In this document: piece by piece, positions 46,101 to 55,620 of the stretch
How the letters are laid out: every line of letters starts with the position of its first letter
Numbering within the stretch: the stretch's first letter is position 1
Position numbers and translations under genes: made by a program
NCBI GenBank assembly: GCA_030068145.1
Contig: JAPJBO010000509.1
Location: 100,431-164,430, forward strand
From: Diplonema papillatum
Lineage: Eukaryota > Euglenozoa > Diplonemea > Diplonemida > Diplonemidae
DNA length: 64,000 bases
Direction: 5' to 3'
Notes under the pieces: generated by a model
Databases searched by the model: none
The model's input: the letters and a program-made list of their open reading frames with translations, nothing else
What the model was told of the DNA's origin: nothing

Positions 46101-46618
46101 TCGTTCTTGTCAGAGAACAAGTCAGAAAGAAGAGCGGACACAAACGAGTGACTTCAGGTAGCCCCTTAAGCGGCGCCGATCCGAGCACAGCAGCGGCAGT
46201 ATTTGCACTTCAGGATGGGGCTGCCGTCACTGGTGACAAGAAATGCTTAGTTTTGGTTTATTCTTTTGTTTTTCGTTGTCGACAACTTTATTTCAGAAAA
46301 AGGATTTATCTGACTATTAACCCCTAAAAGGTGCATACCAAGAATCATGATTTCAGAAGTGACGTGGTGCACGACGTTGCGGCCGGTGTTGGAAGAGACG
46401 GTGTGGTGCACATAATGGACCGTAAGCTCGATCATGATGGTGATCATGAAAACCCCGAAGTACATGAACATGACGGTAAACGGCTTGTGGTCAATCGTGG
46501 ACCCCAACTTGAAAATACTCTTCCCGGCGGCGTCGCAGACGCAGACGAGGTGCGCCAGCAGCAGCAAAGCCAGCGACGGCACCTTGGCTGTGCCCATCCT
46601 GGCAGCGCCGACGGCCAT
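43172..46618 (-). CDS. MLO-like polytopic membrane protein with C-terminal B-box
   Basis: Three exons join in phase to 628 residues: 46,618-46,339 (donor TTG|GTATGC), 45,339-44,636 (acceptor ACCACAG, donor CAG|GTATGT) and 44,074-43,172. The N-terminus has a signal-like segment (LALLLLAHLVCVCDA), then several membrane segments: FTVMFMYFGVFMITIMIELT, HYVHFVVFVMAILFITMVSA, LLAFLCFLAAIVTG, VGLWVLFVGFGSLLVLTILF and, across the last splice, PHFMIALVQTMLLYQ|VFYLATLI. The pattern and motifs (EIMIL before the second segment, HFVVFVMAI then W) fit the MLO family of seven-pass plasma-membrane proteins, linked in plants to calcium signalling. After the membrane part comes a B-box-type zinc finger (CAECQMNNAMVLCPHCGFLC, then VDCDNDYH) and a Lys/Glu- and His-rich tail. 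An alternative start is Met 46,597. Intron 1 holds dispersed repeats; intron 2 holds repeated acceptors. Confidence 0.82.
44051..44432 (-). repeat. 49-bp tandem repeat of a 3' splice site, eight units
   Basis: Units start at 44,051, 44,100, 44,149, 44,198, 44,237, 44,286, 44,335 and 44,384. On the gene strand each reads CTATCTATCTAACTCTCAG|GTGTTCTACCTCGCCACG, i.e. the pyrimidine-rich end of intron 2, the acceptor AG and the first exon-3 bases. The unit at 44,198 is 39 bp and lacks the acceptor; one unit has CTCACAG instead of CTCTCAG. Only the copy at 44,075 opens into the long exon-3 frame. Using another copy without later splicing leads to YLSI and a stop. Confidence 0.93.
45408..45665. repeat. 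dispersed element D1, inverted, in MLO-like intron 1
   Basis: ACAATCTTGCGGGTTGATCT, GTATTGCACAGGCTAAAAAA and TGGTTGATCAGAATTCCTTA then AAACGATCAACGGGCGCGCA are the inverse of the D1 copies at 21.5 and 54.4 kb. The outer parts are rearranged. Confidence 0.7.
45665..45815 (+). repeat. dispersed repeat D2 in MLO-like intron 1
   Basis: TTCGCTTGAAATTCCGGGGG, GTGTGACCGTTCATGAATGG, GTTCTCTTAGAGCGAG and TTCGTTATGGGTTATGGCTA match the copy at 50,820-50,970 nearly base for base. Confidence 0.85.
46003..46095. repeat. dispersed repeat D3 in MLO-like intron 1
   Basis: AGTAGTAGTCGTATGTTTGA, CATGCAGCAACAATCTGTGA and CAAGCCGCTACAGACTACCT match 26,640-26,735. Confidence 0.8.
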
Positions 46619-46802
46619 GGGCGCAACCCAAACCCGCAAGCCACCTGAATCGGATTTCTGGATACGCGCGACACGTGAGATATTTACGTTATATACACGG
46701 CGAATTCTGTTTTTCGACATCGCGGTGAGCAGCATTTTCCGAAGTGGATAGGAAAAGGTTCTTGTTCTTCGCGCGTACAGCGAACAAACGTCTTTGGTGG
46801 GG

Positions 46803-46885
46803 GGTTGCAAGAACGTACTTGGAATGGGTGGGTGCTCTGTGTTTCGGTCCTTTAAGCCACGGACACATGAGGCGGGTCTGCAGAT
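46803..46885. repeat. dispersed repeat R3, shortened copy
   Basis: GGTTGCAAGAACGTACTTGG, GTTTCGGTCCTTTAAGCCAC and GGACACATGAGGCGG belong to R3, with an internal deletion relative to the 24,183 copy. It lies just upstream of the MLO-like gene. Confidence 0.75.
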
Positions 46886-46907
46886 AGAACAGCCGCGCGG
46901 GACCTTT

Positions 46908-47062
46908 CCGCCCCGTCGCAAGCCCACTGAACGGCTTTGCACAGGCCGCCCCGTCGCAAGCCCGCTGAACGGCTTTGCACAGGCCGCCCCGTCGCAAGCC
47001 CGCTGAACGGCTTTGCACAGGCCGCCCCGTCGCAATCCCGCTGAACGGCTTTGCACAGGCGG
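46908..47062. repeat. 38-bp tandem repeat, four copies
   Basis: CTGAACGGCTTTGCACAGG recurs at 46,927, 46,965, 47,003 and 47,041, joined by CCGCCCCGTCGCAA(G/T)CCCG. It lies about 300 bp upstream of the MLO-like start codon. Confidence 0.95.
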
Positions 47063-47435
47063 CACACCGACTCACCCAGGGATGCGGCGAGCTCTTTTCT
47101 GTGCAATGAGCTTGGTCCTCCTTATTGTCCCTGGTGCAAGCCCCCCGTCACGGCTGGCAGTCGCCACCTGGGTGTCACCGGTTTGAGTCCTGTTCCGAAA
47201 CTCGCTCGGGGGAACAGCGCAAATCACCTGGTGCCCCCCAACACAACGAAGTGCAAATGCGGACGACCGTTACCCCACGTTGTGTTTGCCAGCCATCCGC
47301 CATGTATTGTCGTGGAGAACATCTCCCACTGCCTGCAGTGCCTCGGTGGCAGGTACCGGGGTTCCTTAGATGCTCGGGCCATTCTATCCTCATGGCACAT
47401 CATGGTCCATCAATTGGGGATAGGCCTTGCTTTGT
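47063..47435. other. no gene recognised
   Basis: Short ORFs only. No RNA gene could be supported. Confidence 0.4.
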
Positions 47436-47515
47436 TTAAGAGTGCAAGTTCGCTTAGGGATCCGGGGTTTTAGAGTCTCCGGGTGACCATTGTCGTAAAA
47501 GTTCCTTTGTTTTTA
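47436..47515 (+). repeat. dispersed repeat D2, short copy
   Basis: AGAGTGCAAGTTCGCTTAGG, GGGTTTTAGAGTCTCCGGGT and GACCATTGTCGTAAAAGTTC are diverged D2 sequence. Confidence 0.55.
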
Positions 47516-47737
47516 AGGTATGTTCGTGTGCGTATCGTATCTGCTGTAGTGGCAGTACGTGTGCTTGTGCGTGTATCATTGTTGCCTATTGCCGACCATT
47601 CGACTTATTTTAGCGCGCGCTCTTATTTCCAATGTGCTTTGCCATTTCCGTGCCTCTTGTGACCGACACCGAGTTCACGTTCGCGAGGAAAGCGATCTCG
47701 GGCCCCCCGCGTGCATACCTTTTTTTTGTACACGGAT

Positions 47738-47815
47738 TGATGATCGTGATGGACAGCGGCAGGCATTTCGATGCAGTTCCATGGGGATAGGGTTGGACCG
47801 GCTTCGTGTACAAAG
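47738..47815. repeat. dispersed repeat R1, short copy
   Basis: GATCGTGATGGACAGCGGCA, GGCATTTCGATGCAGTTCCA and GGATAGGGTTGGACCGGCTT match the right half of R1. Confidence 0.7.
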
Positions 47816-47984
47816 CGGGAAGAGAGGATCTGGAGAACACGCAACCCAAAACAACGCGAGCGATGCGGAAAGAGGTGACCCGACAGAAACGAAGGGCAGG
47901 GCCAGGTTCCAGGGTGTCAGGTGCCGGTGTCACCTCCCCTCCCAAAAGCTCTGGCGCATCGGAAAAAGAGGCAACAGAGGAAAG

Positions 47985-48145
47985 GGGGGGATTGCAAGAA
48001 CGTGCTTGGAATGGGTATGTGCTCAACACCGCACTGGTCCCGTCTGCGCCGTGTTTCGGTCCTTTAAGCCACGGACACATAAGGCGGACCATCATCAGCG
48101 CGGAACCTGTGTGTCTGCAGACAGGACTGCGGTGTGAGTCTGGTT
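47985..48145. repeat. dispersed repeat R3
   Basis: Almost identical to 24,183-24,345, including CAACACCGCACTGGTCCCGT and GCGGACCATCATCAGCGCGG. A short dispersed motif (TTTGTAGGAAATACTTGAGG) follows at about 48,209. Confidence 0.9.
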
Positions 48146-48904
48146 TGCAACAGAGGAAAGGGGGGCCTGGAGGAACTACGTTTATTTATTTTTTGTATAA
48201 GCCTGCTTTGTAGGAAATACTTGAGGAAGTTGCCAGCTGCAAAAGATCAAAGGAGGCCGCTCGCCGGAAACGAGAGAACGAGGACTCCGATTCCGGATCT
48301 GACTACGAACTCGTCACAAGCTACAGCAGCAGTTGCAACCGTCACGGGTTGCACCACGACGGAAGCGCGCCAAGAGTGACCCATTCGGTGTCGCCTAGGC
48401 ATAGTGTGGAACTCATCGGCATGCCGATGACACCCCACTATCGCAATAATATTCCAAGATCAAAGGAGGTAGATGTGCTGTAGCCTGCACGAAACCCGGG
48501 TGGATCTCGGTTCAGTGGCGGGCGTAAGCGTTCAACAAAGCCTTCGAAGTAAGAACAAGGCAGCCCCTCGAGTATTTTGGGGCGTGGTTTTCGCGTTGTG
48601 TGCGCGTGCGTTTCGGTTGCTTTGTGTGGTGCGAAGAAGTGCCAGGAAGGCTCGACTTCGCGGGGTTCCACTTGGTGCGTTGTGGACACAGCCATGGCGC
48701 GCCCTTTCCTGGGGGGCAGCAAAGCAGCTGGGGTTGGCCAACGCGAGGCAAGCAGTTCGATGGGCGAAATTGTGAAGAGAACTTCAAACGTAAGCCCCGG
48801 GCGTGCCGGGCAAGCCGGCCGGGTTAGATTCGGTTTTGCGGGGGGGTATGTTTCTTGGGTTTGAGGGGGGGGGGGGGGGGGAAAGTCCTATTCTAATGTT
48901 TCGA
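48146..48904. other. no gene recognised
   Basis: It contains AGATCAAAGGAGG twice (about 48,244 and 48,459) and a G run at about 48,867-48,880. No coding region recognised. Confidence 0.4.
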
Positions 48905-48914
48905 CAGAATTCCT

Positions 48915-49075
48915 GCGTGGTATTGCAAGAACGTGCTTGGAATGGATATGTGCGCAACACCACACTGGTCCCGTCTGCGCCGTGTATCGGTCCTTTCAGC
49001 CACGGACACGTAAGGCGGACCATCATCACCGCGGGACCTGAGTGTCTGCAGACAGGACAGCAGTGTGAGTCTGGT
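48915..49075. repeat. dispersed repeat R3
   Basis: ATTGCAAGAACGTGCTTGGA, CAACACCACACTGGTCCCGT and GAGTGTCTGCAGACAGGACA. Slightly more diverged than the copy 0.9 kb to the left, same orientation. Confidence 0.88.
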
Positions 49076-50685
49076 TGGGCAGAATCCTGCTTCGGGGTAG
49101 GGGCAGAGCTGACATGCTGAAGTCCTAGCGTATTCTCTCACGAGCCGTCTCCGCCCGTGCACAAACTGTGCTGGTGCAGGTCCTCGACTGCACCTCTTAA
49201 CTGCATTCAACCTGGCTGCAAGAGCTGGTTTCACTCAGCGACTCAAGTCTGAGGAGAAGCCCCCCCGGCTGAGAATCTGTGGCGATAATCTGCATCGACT
49301 ACGATAGCCTGTGACCAAAACCCTTCTTGCCTAACAGTACCCATCCCCCTTTTGAGTTTCGGCCCACCGGTTTTCACTCGTCAGGAGGAATAGGAAGAGT
49401 CGTTGAAAAAGAACCGGGAACGTGTGACTGACATTCTTTGATCCTGTTGGTTCGGGCTTGTTCAGGAGTGCTACCATTTACCGGGATATTACTAGTCATC
49501 GAAGCCAGCCCCACCCCGAATTCTTCTGGTGTCGACTCGAGGTGGTCGTGCTCGCCTAGCCATGCGTCTTGCTCCAGTTCCCTCAGTAAACTGCAATTAG
49601 TTGCCATGCCAGGCCTACCCTGGTGCGGATATCATAATATTGAACAGGCTGGTTGGTGCGAGCCCATTCCTACCTAGTAGCTGGTGGTACCTATTCTGGG
49701 TAGGTGTGTCCGCTCCCTTCTAACCAGAAAATCTCGAGCCAAAAATAGATACGTCAGGAGGTCCATTGCCACGAGCGGTTCCAGGCCCCCCCCCCTTTGC
49801 AAGTGTTCTCTCACTGGGAGAGAGAAGGAGAGAGAAAGGACTGAAAAGCATCCCGGTCAACCGCAGACCTCGGGTCTCGATCGATCGCGTTTTGAGCATC
49901 GAGAGCCTAGTTTCTCGGCGGTGCCGACAGACCATGGATTCGCGCAAGTGGTTCGTTCATCTGCTTCGCCCCCACTTTGCGGACTTAGCCTTTTTTGTCT
50001 TGATTGCTTCATTATTTTCCTTTATTATAAATTGACCGGGTTCCTGGGAGAAAAGGGGGCTTTCAGGGCTTGCCGGCTCTACCGGCCTGGTGGGTCCGAC
50101 GCTGGCTGGTCCACCTTCTGATGATCATCTCAGGTCATCCTTGCCTTAGGCTCCCGTGTCTTTTTGTGGTGCCGTCGACCCGCAGGACGGTCAGGTTGGT
50201 GTCTTTGCGACCTTTGTTTGTTTGGCAAGGAAGTTTTGGTGACGCGCTTCAGTTAAAGTACCCACGGGGCCACCAGGGAAACAAGAGAGCTGAAGTATGG
50301 CTACAGATAAACCCGTCAAGCATTGGGAACTTTTATGGTACACGGATTACACGGATCTGCATGCACTGCCGTTAAGCAGCGGCTGCCGGCTTATCCCGTG
50401 ACACCTTTTAAGTGTCGTTGGTTCTCATGAAAAGACTAAATCATAGAAAGAGTAGCATTGGCACTCTTACTGGTTCGTTCCCTCGTAGCTCGCCGGGACA
50501 AACGGGCGAAACGAGATGAAGCTCGCTCTCTCGCCGGGTGCTCAATTCACTTCTCGTCTCTTGCACTCGTATTTCCGCCCGCAAACACTCTTCATCGCAG
50601 CTTTTTAGCACCGCAAGAATTATTAATTGTGTGATCTGGTGGCCTTGCTTGGGTACAACAAGGGGTGTACTCGGGAAGTACTTGG
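49076..50685. other. no gene recognised
   Basis: 1.6 kb with only short ORFs. No repeat family of this window was recognised except a short match near 49,860. Confidence 0.45.
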
Positions 50686-50820
50686 GAAGTTCACGGGAAG
50701 TACTAAATAAAAACTTGTCAGGAATCGCCATTTTTTACCCTATTTGGTGTGTACATCGGGAAGTACTTGGGAAGTTCACGGGAAGTACTAAATAAAGATT
50801 TGTCAGGAATCGCCCTTTTT
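50680..50820. repeat. tandem duplication of about 80 bp
   Basis: ACTTGGGAAGTTCACGGGAA, GTACTAAATAAA and TTGTCAGGAATCGCC occur at about 50,680 and 50,764. A related piece, CCCTATTTGGTGTGTACATC, is found at 50,738 and 51,728. Confidence 0.85.
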
Positions 50821-50970
50821 TAGAAATAAAGTTCGCTTGAAATACCGGGGTTTTAGGGTCTCCGTGTGACCGTTCATGAATGGGTTCTCTTAGAGCAAGA
50901 AAGGGCTTTATGGTTTCGGATTGTATATTTAGTGCATGCTTTCGTTATGGGTTATGGCTAGCCATATCCG
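50820..50970 (+). repeat. dispersed repeat D2
   Basis: TTCGCTTGAAATACCGGGGT, GTCTCCGTGTGACCGTTCAT, GAATGGGTTCTCTTAGAGCA and TTCGTTATGGGTTATGGCTA. Closest to the copy in MLO-like intron 1. Confidence 0.88.
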
Positions 50971-51268
50971 GGACTGTTTGTGACCGACACCAAGTACATT
51001 CCTTCGTGGAGTGTAATCTTGGGCCCCCCACGTTCTACAAGTTGAGCAGGGGTTGCCTTGTAGCCCGTACCGGTCTGTTGTCCGCGTTTTTATATATTTT
51101 CTCGTAGAGTAGTGCTTGGGTTTCGCGACACTTGCGGTGCTTCACGTGGTGCGGGTTGCTTCCGCCCTAATATAAGGTTTTTTTTGGGTAGATTTGCTGG
51201 GTAAAACTGTTCGTTGCTCGCCACAGTTAAGGCACTCTGGGCACACTGGGTACCCGTGGTTAGTGAGG

Positions 51269-51700
51269 TTATTCGTCTGATGTAGTCGTCGTTGCTGTGC
51301 GTCGTTTACAGTGCTTCTTTTTACACCAGGGCTTATGGTGGCGTAGACTTTTGAAGCGTGGTTTCCCCACGGTTCGTCCGTCGCTGTGGCAGTAGGGACA
51401 TCTATCTCGTTTCTGGGTGGTGCTTCGCAGCGTTGTTTCTGTTTGTGACTTAGTTCTGGGTGGTTTCTTCTTGCAGTAACGTAGGTGCGTCCGTAATCCT
51501 TGTTTTCCCTTCAGTTTGAGGCCGGTTGTTGTTGTGCGTGTGTGGCAGTGGGGACATCGTAAGTCGTCTTCACTGCTGGTCTCTGTTTCCGCGGTGGTAC
51601 TGGAGGTCTGTGACGTGCCTGGTGTTGTGGGTGTTCGTGTGGGGGGTGTGCTGTCGTGTCGTTGTGTGGGTGTGTCGGTAGATGTCTCGTCTCCGCGCAT
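51269..51700 (-). CDS. small protein with two C2HC zinc fingers
   Basis: A 143-residue frame from MRGDETSTDTPTQRHDSTPP. The first third is Thr/Ser/Pro-rich and probably disordered. Two similar fingers follow: CPHC-x17-H-x3-C (ending LRTHLRYC) and CPYC-x16-H-x3-C (ending HHKPWC), each followed by a Lys-rich run, then a basic Thr-rich tail. The spacing and repetition argue against chance. Nucleic-acid binding is likely. It stands alone among repeats, so it may be a host gene, a terminal exon or part of a mobile element. I do not recognise a specific family. Confidence 0.45.
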   Translation of the reverse strand: MRGDETSTDTPTQRHDSTPPTRTPTTPGTSQTSSTTAETETSSEDDLRCPHCHTRTTTTGLKLKGKQGLRTHLRYCKKKPPRTKSQTETTLRSTTQKRDRCPYCHSDGRTVGKPRFKSLRHHKPWCKKKHCKRRTATTTTSDE

Positions 51701-52094
51701 AGCTCTAAGTATGTAGTATATATTTTTACCCTATTTGGTGTGTACATCGGGCGTACTCGGGAAGTTCTTAGTAAGGTTGTAGGAGGTTAAGTTTTCTCCT
51801 CTGGATCACACCATTCAATCAGCAATTTCTTCTCACGTGTGCTCTCCCTCCTGTATCGATTTGACAGTCCTTCGCCCACTGGGCAGCAGGTTCCTGAGGT
51901 CCTGCTTGTGTATAATATTCTTCACGAGGCTTTACGGCCCCTATGCTGTATTTTGTTACACAGGAGAACCCAACGGGAATCCGAAAAGAAAAGCTGCGCT
52001 CCATGCCCTACCGATACCACTAACCATCACCACTTCATCACCCCGCGCTGTACCATCATTTTGCCGTTTCGCCCACGGTTGATGCATCGGGAAA
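51701..52094. other. no gene recognised
   Basis: No coding region recognised. Confidence 0.4.
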
Positions 52095-52260
52095 GTGAGC
52101 CGGTCCGTCCCTATCTCTTGAAACTGCATCGAAGTGCCTGCTGCTGTTTATCACAGTGAATCACGGTCCACCACGGTCTATCAGGTCCATCCCTAGTTCC
52201 TAGAGCTGCGGTCTATCACGGTCTCTCAAGAGGGATGGACCGGCTCAGAAAGGTCTTGAT
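52095..52260. repeat. dispersed repeat R1, inverted copy
   Basis: GAGCCGGTCCGTCCCTATCT, TGCATCGAAGTGCCTGCTGC, ACCACGGTCTATCAGGTCCA and GGTCTCTCAAGAGGGATGGA. Same orientation as the copy at 33,641-33,800. Confidence 0.88.
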
Positions 52261-52332
52261 CCTTCCACAAAGATGGCATTCAACATCTTCATGAGGATCC
52301 GATACGTAATGGGTAGGGTTCGACCCGCCCCC

Positions 52333-53466
52333 TTTACATAAGCGCCAGCTTGAAAGGAAATGCTCGACGATGCTTCCCGACAAAGAACACAAGGGAACCC
52401 AAGTGCTGTAACTACCGAACCACGTGTTGAACGGACGTGGTCTACTCCAACACGACACCATCACACCAACACAACAGGTCAAAGTCCTGAGTGAGCGCTT
52501 TTCCGGTATGATGGCATTATCCAAACGGATGGGTGGCATAGGGCTTGTGTATAACAAAGATTGTTCGCTTTTCTGTTTTCCATTTGGTTGTCGTTGGGCA
52601 GGTAGGACGACCACCGCCAACACAACTGGCTCCTGCAGATCTACGTTCCATGGCGTGATACCGATGCGAGGAGAGCAGGTGGCACACTGTATTCAGAACG
52701 AATCTGCGTCGGTGCTTTTAGAGTGCAACTCTGAGGTTTAGAACTCTCTTCGGATGTGGGACTTCGGTAACTGGTATCTGTTATTCTCGACGTGTTGCGA
52801 CGCAAACCACCAAAGGAGCGTCAGTTTTGAACCACGGCTTGCTGGACTGTTTCGTGGTTTAAGACGCCAGCTCGAACCCGATCCGGGGAGCGGGCTGCGT
52901 TGGGTGGATATTGCTACTGTTCCTTTGTTCACTGCCACTTTCTCTTGAGTTGTTGCGTAGCTCGCCCACTTTCGCCGTGGTTGCTGTTTCTCTTTGTTAA
53001 AACGTTTTTCCGTCGTGAGTGAGTCTAATGCGATTGTGAAAGTTGGAGGGATAAGTCTTCGAGTACTTTGAGGTTTCAAGGACCGGTACTCTAGAACCTC
53101 CGGTTGTTGGCCGTCAAGGCTGGAAATGGAAGGATGCGGGGGGACCCAAGTGTTAAACGGGCAGTTGCCAGAAAATACTCGACGTAGCTGCTTCGACTCC
53201 GAATGGAAGGGGGGAAATATAGAGGTAAGGGGCAAATACAATACAAACACAATCTGATTCGTTCTTCGCTTACACCACCGTGTGTTGTTTTCTCACTCAG
53301 GATTTTTTGACCTGTTGTGTTTGTGTGATTTGTCGTGTAGGGGTAGACCCGCATGACCTCACGTCCGTTCAACACGTGGTTCGGTAGTTACAGCACTTGG
53401 GATCCCTTCTGTTCTTTGTCGGGCAGGATCGTCGAGCATTTCCTTTCAAGCTGGCGCTTATGTAAA
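52333..53466. mobile_element. foldback element with ~165-bp inverted arms
   Basis: The left arm (52,333-52,497: TTTACATAAGCGCCAGCTTG to GTCCTGAGTGAG) is the inverse of the right arm (53,292-53,466: CTCACTCAGGATTTTTTGAC to CAAGCTGGCGCTTATGTAAA), with substitutions and small indels. About 800 bp lie between. The interior has no clear gene; it carries partial copies of arm sequence and the motif GCCAGAAAATACTCGACG near 53,168. It may be a non-autonomous DNA transposon, or an inverted duplication. Confidence 0.75.
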
Positions 53467-53514
53467 AGAAAAAGGGCCTCGTACGGGAGTGCTCGAAGGA
53501 GGCTCGCAACGGGG

Positions 53515-53935
53515 ATGAGGATCCTTCCATTGGGGAAGGATCCCTTGGGTAATCCCTTCAAACAACAACCCCTCCTTTGGGAAGGACCCCTCAAGTCAGG
53601 ATCCCTTGAGTAAGGATCCCTGTCGGAATTTCTTCAGGTAAAGCCTCCTCCTTCGGGTTGGGATTCCTTCGGTAAGGATCCCGTAAGCAATGCCTTGGAT
53701 AGCAAACCCCTCCTTTGGGTAAGGATTTCTTCCCGGTAAGAATCTCTCGGGTGAGGGTCCCTCGGGTAAGATGAGTAAGGCACCCTAAGGTAAGTCCCGT
53801 TGGGCAAGGATTCCTTTGGTAGTTCGGAATAAGAAGAAATGTGAAAACGGGAAAAAATACCTCCTCCGAATAAGGATCCCTTGGATAAGGATGCTTCCGT
53901 TGGGAAAGATTATTTGGGTAAGGATTGCGTGAGAT
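53515..53935. repeat. degenerate AAGGATCCCTT-rich array
   Basis: About fifteen imperfect repeats of TTGGGTAAGGATCCCT-like units (GGGGAAGGATCCCTTGGGTA at 53,535, GAGTAAGGATCCCTGTCGG, GGTAAGGATCCCGTAAGC, CGAATAAGGATCCCTTGGAT) in a 420-bp stretch. The unit is itself rich in the palindrome GGATCC. Confidence 0.8.
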
Positions 53936-54357
53936 GGTCCTGTTCTCCCATCGCAACATTGAAATGGCGAAGACTACGGGACACGATAGGATTGACCCGC
54001 GGAAGCGACTCGAGCCGTGAAGAGAGCTGCAGAGGGCAGCAGTCAGTCCTGGCTGCGTTTAAGTGTCTGTTCCCAGTCCCTCGTGGGCCCTGCGTCGACC
54101 TCCATTTTTACCTTTTTCCCCCAATTGCCATCCGACGACCATCATAACGACTGCTAAAGTTTACTGTACTACAGGTAAACTTCCTTTTTTTGGATTTCTA
54201 GGGTCGAACTGATGATGTCGGAGTGCCTTTCCGTTGAACTGGCTTGAAATTGCAAATTAGAAGAATTGGGAACTGAAGGAGGAGAGTAATCTGACGTCAA
54301 GTTTGCATGGGTATACACGAAGGGCTGAAGAGCTTGTGTACGCATACCAAATAGTAG
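53936..54357. other. no gene recognised
   Basis: No coding region or known repeat recognised. Confidence 0.4.
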
Positions 54358-54535
54358 GAAAAAGACAGGCGCTTCCTTTTGTTTGTGCGTGCGGTTGATC
54401 GCTTCCCCACTTGTATTTACCCTGTGTCATTTTTCAGGTAAGGAATTCTGACCGACCACCAAAACACGCTGCACGTCTTTTTAGCCTGCACAATGCAATA
54501 AAGGGCAACCCGCAAGATTGCTTGTACTAAATAAA
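54358..54535. repeat. dispersed element D1
   Basis: AAAAAGACAGGCGCTTCCTT, TGTATTTACCCTGTGTCATT, GACCACCAAAACACGCTGCA and GGGCAACCCGCAAGATTGCT. Very similar to the copy at 21,520-21,690. Confidence 0.88.
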
Positions 54536-54925
54536 AAGACGCTGTCGAAGCTGACTCCTTGCTCACCATAGTCAAGTCAAGGGACAACCTGGGAAGACAC
54601 GCCCCATGGTGGTATCTCTCACTCGCTTGATTCAGCCGTCCATTGGAGTGTGGGGGGCGATCTGCGTGTGAAACGCCAAGTGGTGTGGACAGCATGTAAA
54701 GTGCGCTAACGCTGCGTCTTCATTGCCCTCTATGCGTTATTTGTAGCGGGTTTTGTATAGAATGGGCTGGAAAGGTGAGGTCTCTGGTCGCCGTTGGAGG
54801 TTTTGATTTGCTGGTTTTCTTGATCGTACCGAGAGAAGAGGCGGGGAGGTTATGAGTATTAAAGCTGGCATCGCAACTTTGAAAAGTGACACGGAACACC
54901 AGTAGGTCCACAGTGGGTTGCACCA
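54536..54925. other. no gene recognised
   Basis: No coding region recognised. Confidence 0.4.
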
Positions 54926-54930
54926 GGAAG

Positions 54931-55620
54931 GGGGGGGGGGGGGGGGGGGGGGGGGGATACCCAGGGTATCCAGCAACTTCGTTTTGGGTCTCAGGCTTAG
55001 TATCAGCACTGCCCCCCCCCCCGGGGTTTGGCTATCCATCTTATGCACGGGGGGGGGGGGCAGCGCTCTTGCTAAGGATCAGCCACTTTGGCCGGATGGC
55101 CGGATAAACCAGACCCCCTCCCCCCCCTCTACAGTGCAGTTGCCTTGGAGGCTGGGTGGTCAAATTCTCTAAGGTGAAATGGTCAAAATTCCCTGCCAAA
55201 AGTGGGCCCACAAAAATTTTTCCAAAGGGGGGGTCAGCCGGCTGATGGATGGATGGATGGTTCTTAACAAGATGCCTGGGGGGGGGGGGGGGGGGCAGCG
55301 CTCTTGTTAAGGATCAGCCACTTTGGCCGGATGCCGGATAAACCAGACCCCCCCCCCTCCCCCCCCCCCCTCTACAGTGCAGTTGCCTTTGAGGCTTGGT
55401 TGTCAAATTCTCTAAGGTGAAATGGTCAAAAATTCCCCGCCAAAAGTGGGCCCACAAAAATTTTCCAAAGTGTGGTATTTGGGGTATTTGGGGCAAAAAA
55501 AAAAATTTTTTTTTCTGACCGCCCACCGTGGTGAACCACCTTAGAGTGTGACAGGTAGCGTCTCCCCCTCCACAGTGAAATAGCCTGAGGGGGGGGGGGG
55601 GGGGGGGGGGGTGTGGGGCT
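54931..55620. repeat. 235-bp duplication with long G tracts
   Basis: CAGCGCTCTTG(C/T)TAAGGATCA begins at 55,061 and again at 55,296, and both units continue through CACTTTGGCCGGATG, GTGCAGTTGCC and AAAGTGGGCCCACAAAAATT. Uninterrupted G runs flank the units (about 54,931-54,957, 55,280-55,295, 55,590-55,612). The region marks the left edge of the subtelomere-like domain. Confidence 0.85.

Noticed and set aside
47135-47200. tRNA-like sequence with a GGTTTGAGTCC box
   Set aside because: The T-arm box is imperfect, the A-box-like word is too close, and no acceptor stem or cloverleaf could be drawn.
53515-53935. Telomere-like reading of the GGGTAAGGAT repeats
   Set aside because: The units are built on GGATCC with variable linkers and do not fit a telomere repeat, unlike the blocks beyond 56.8 kb.
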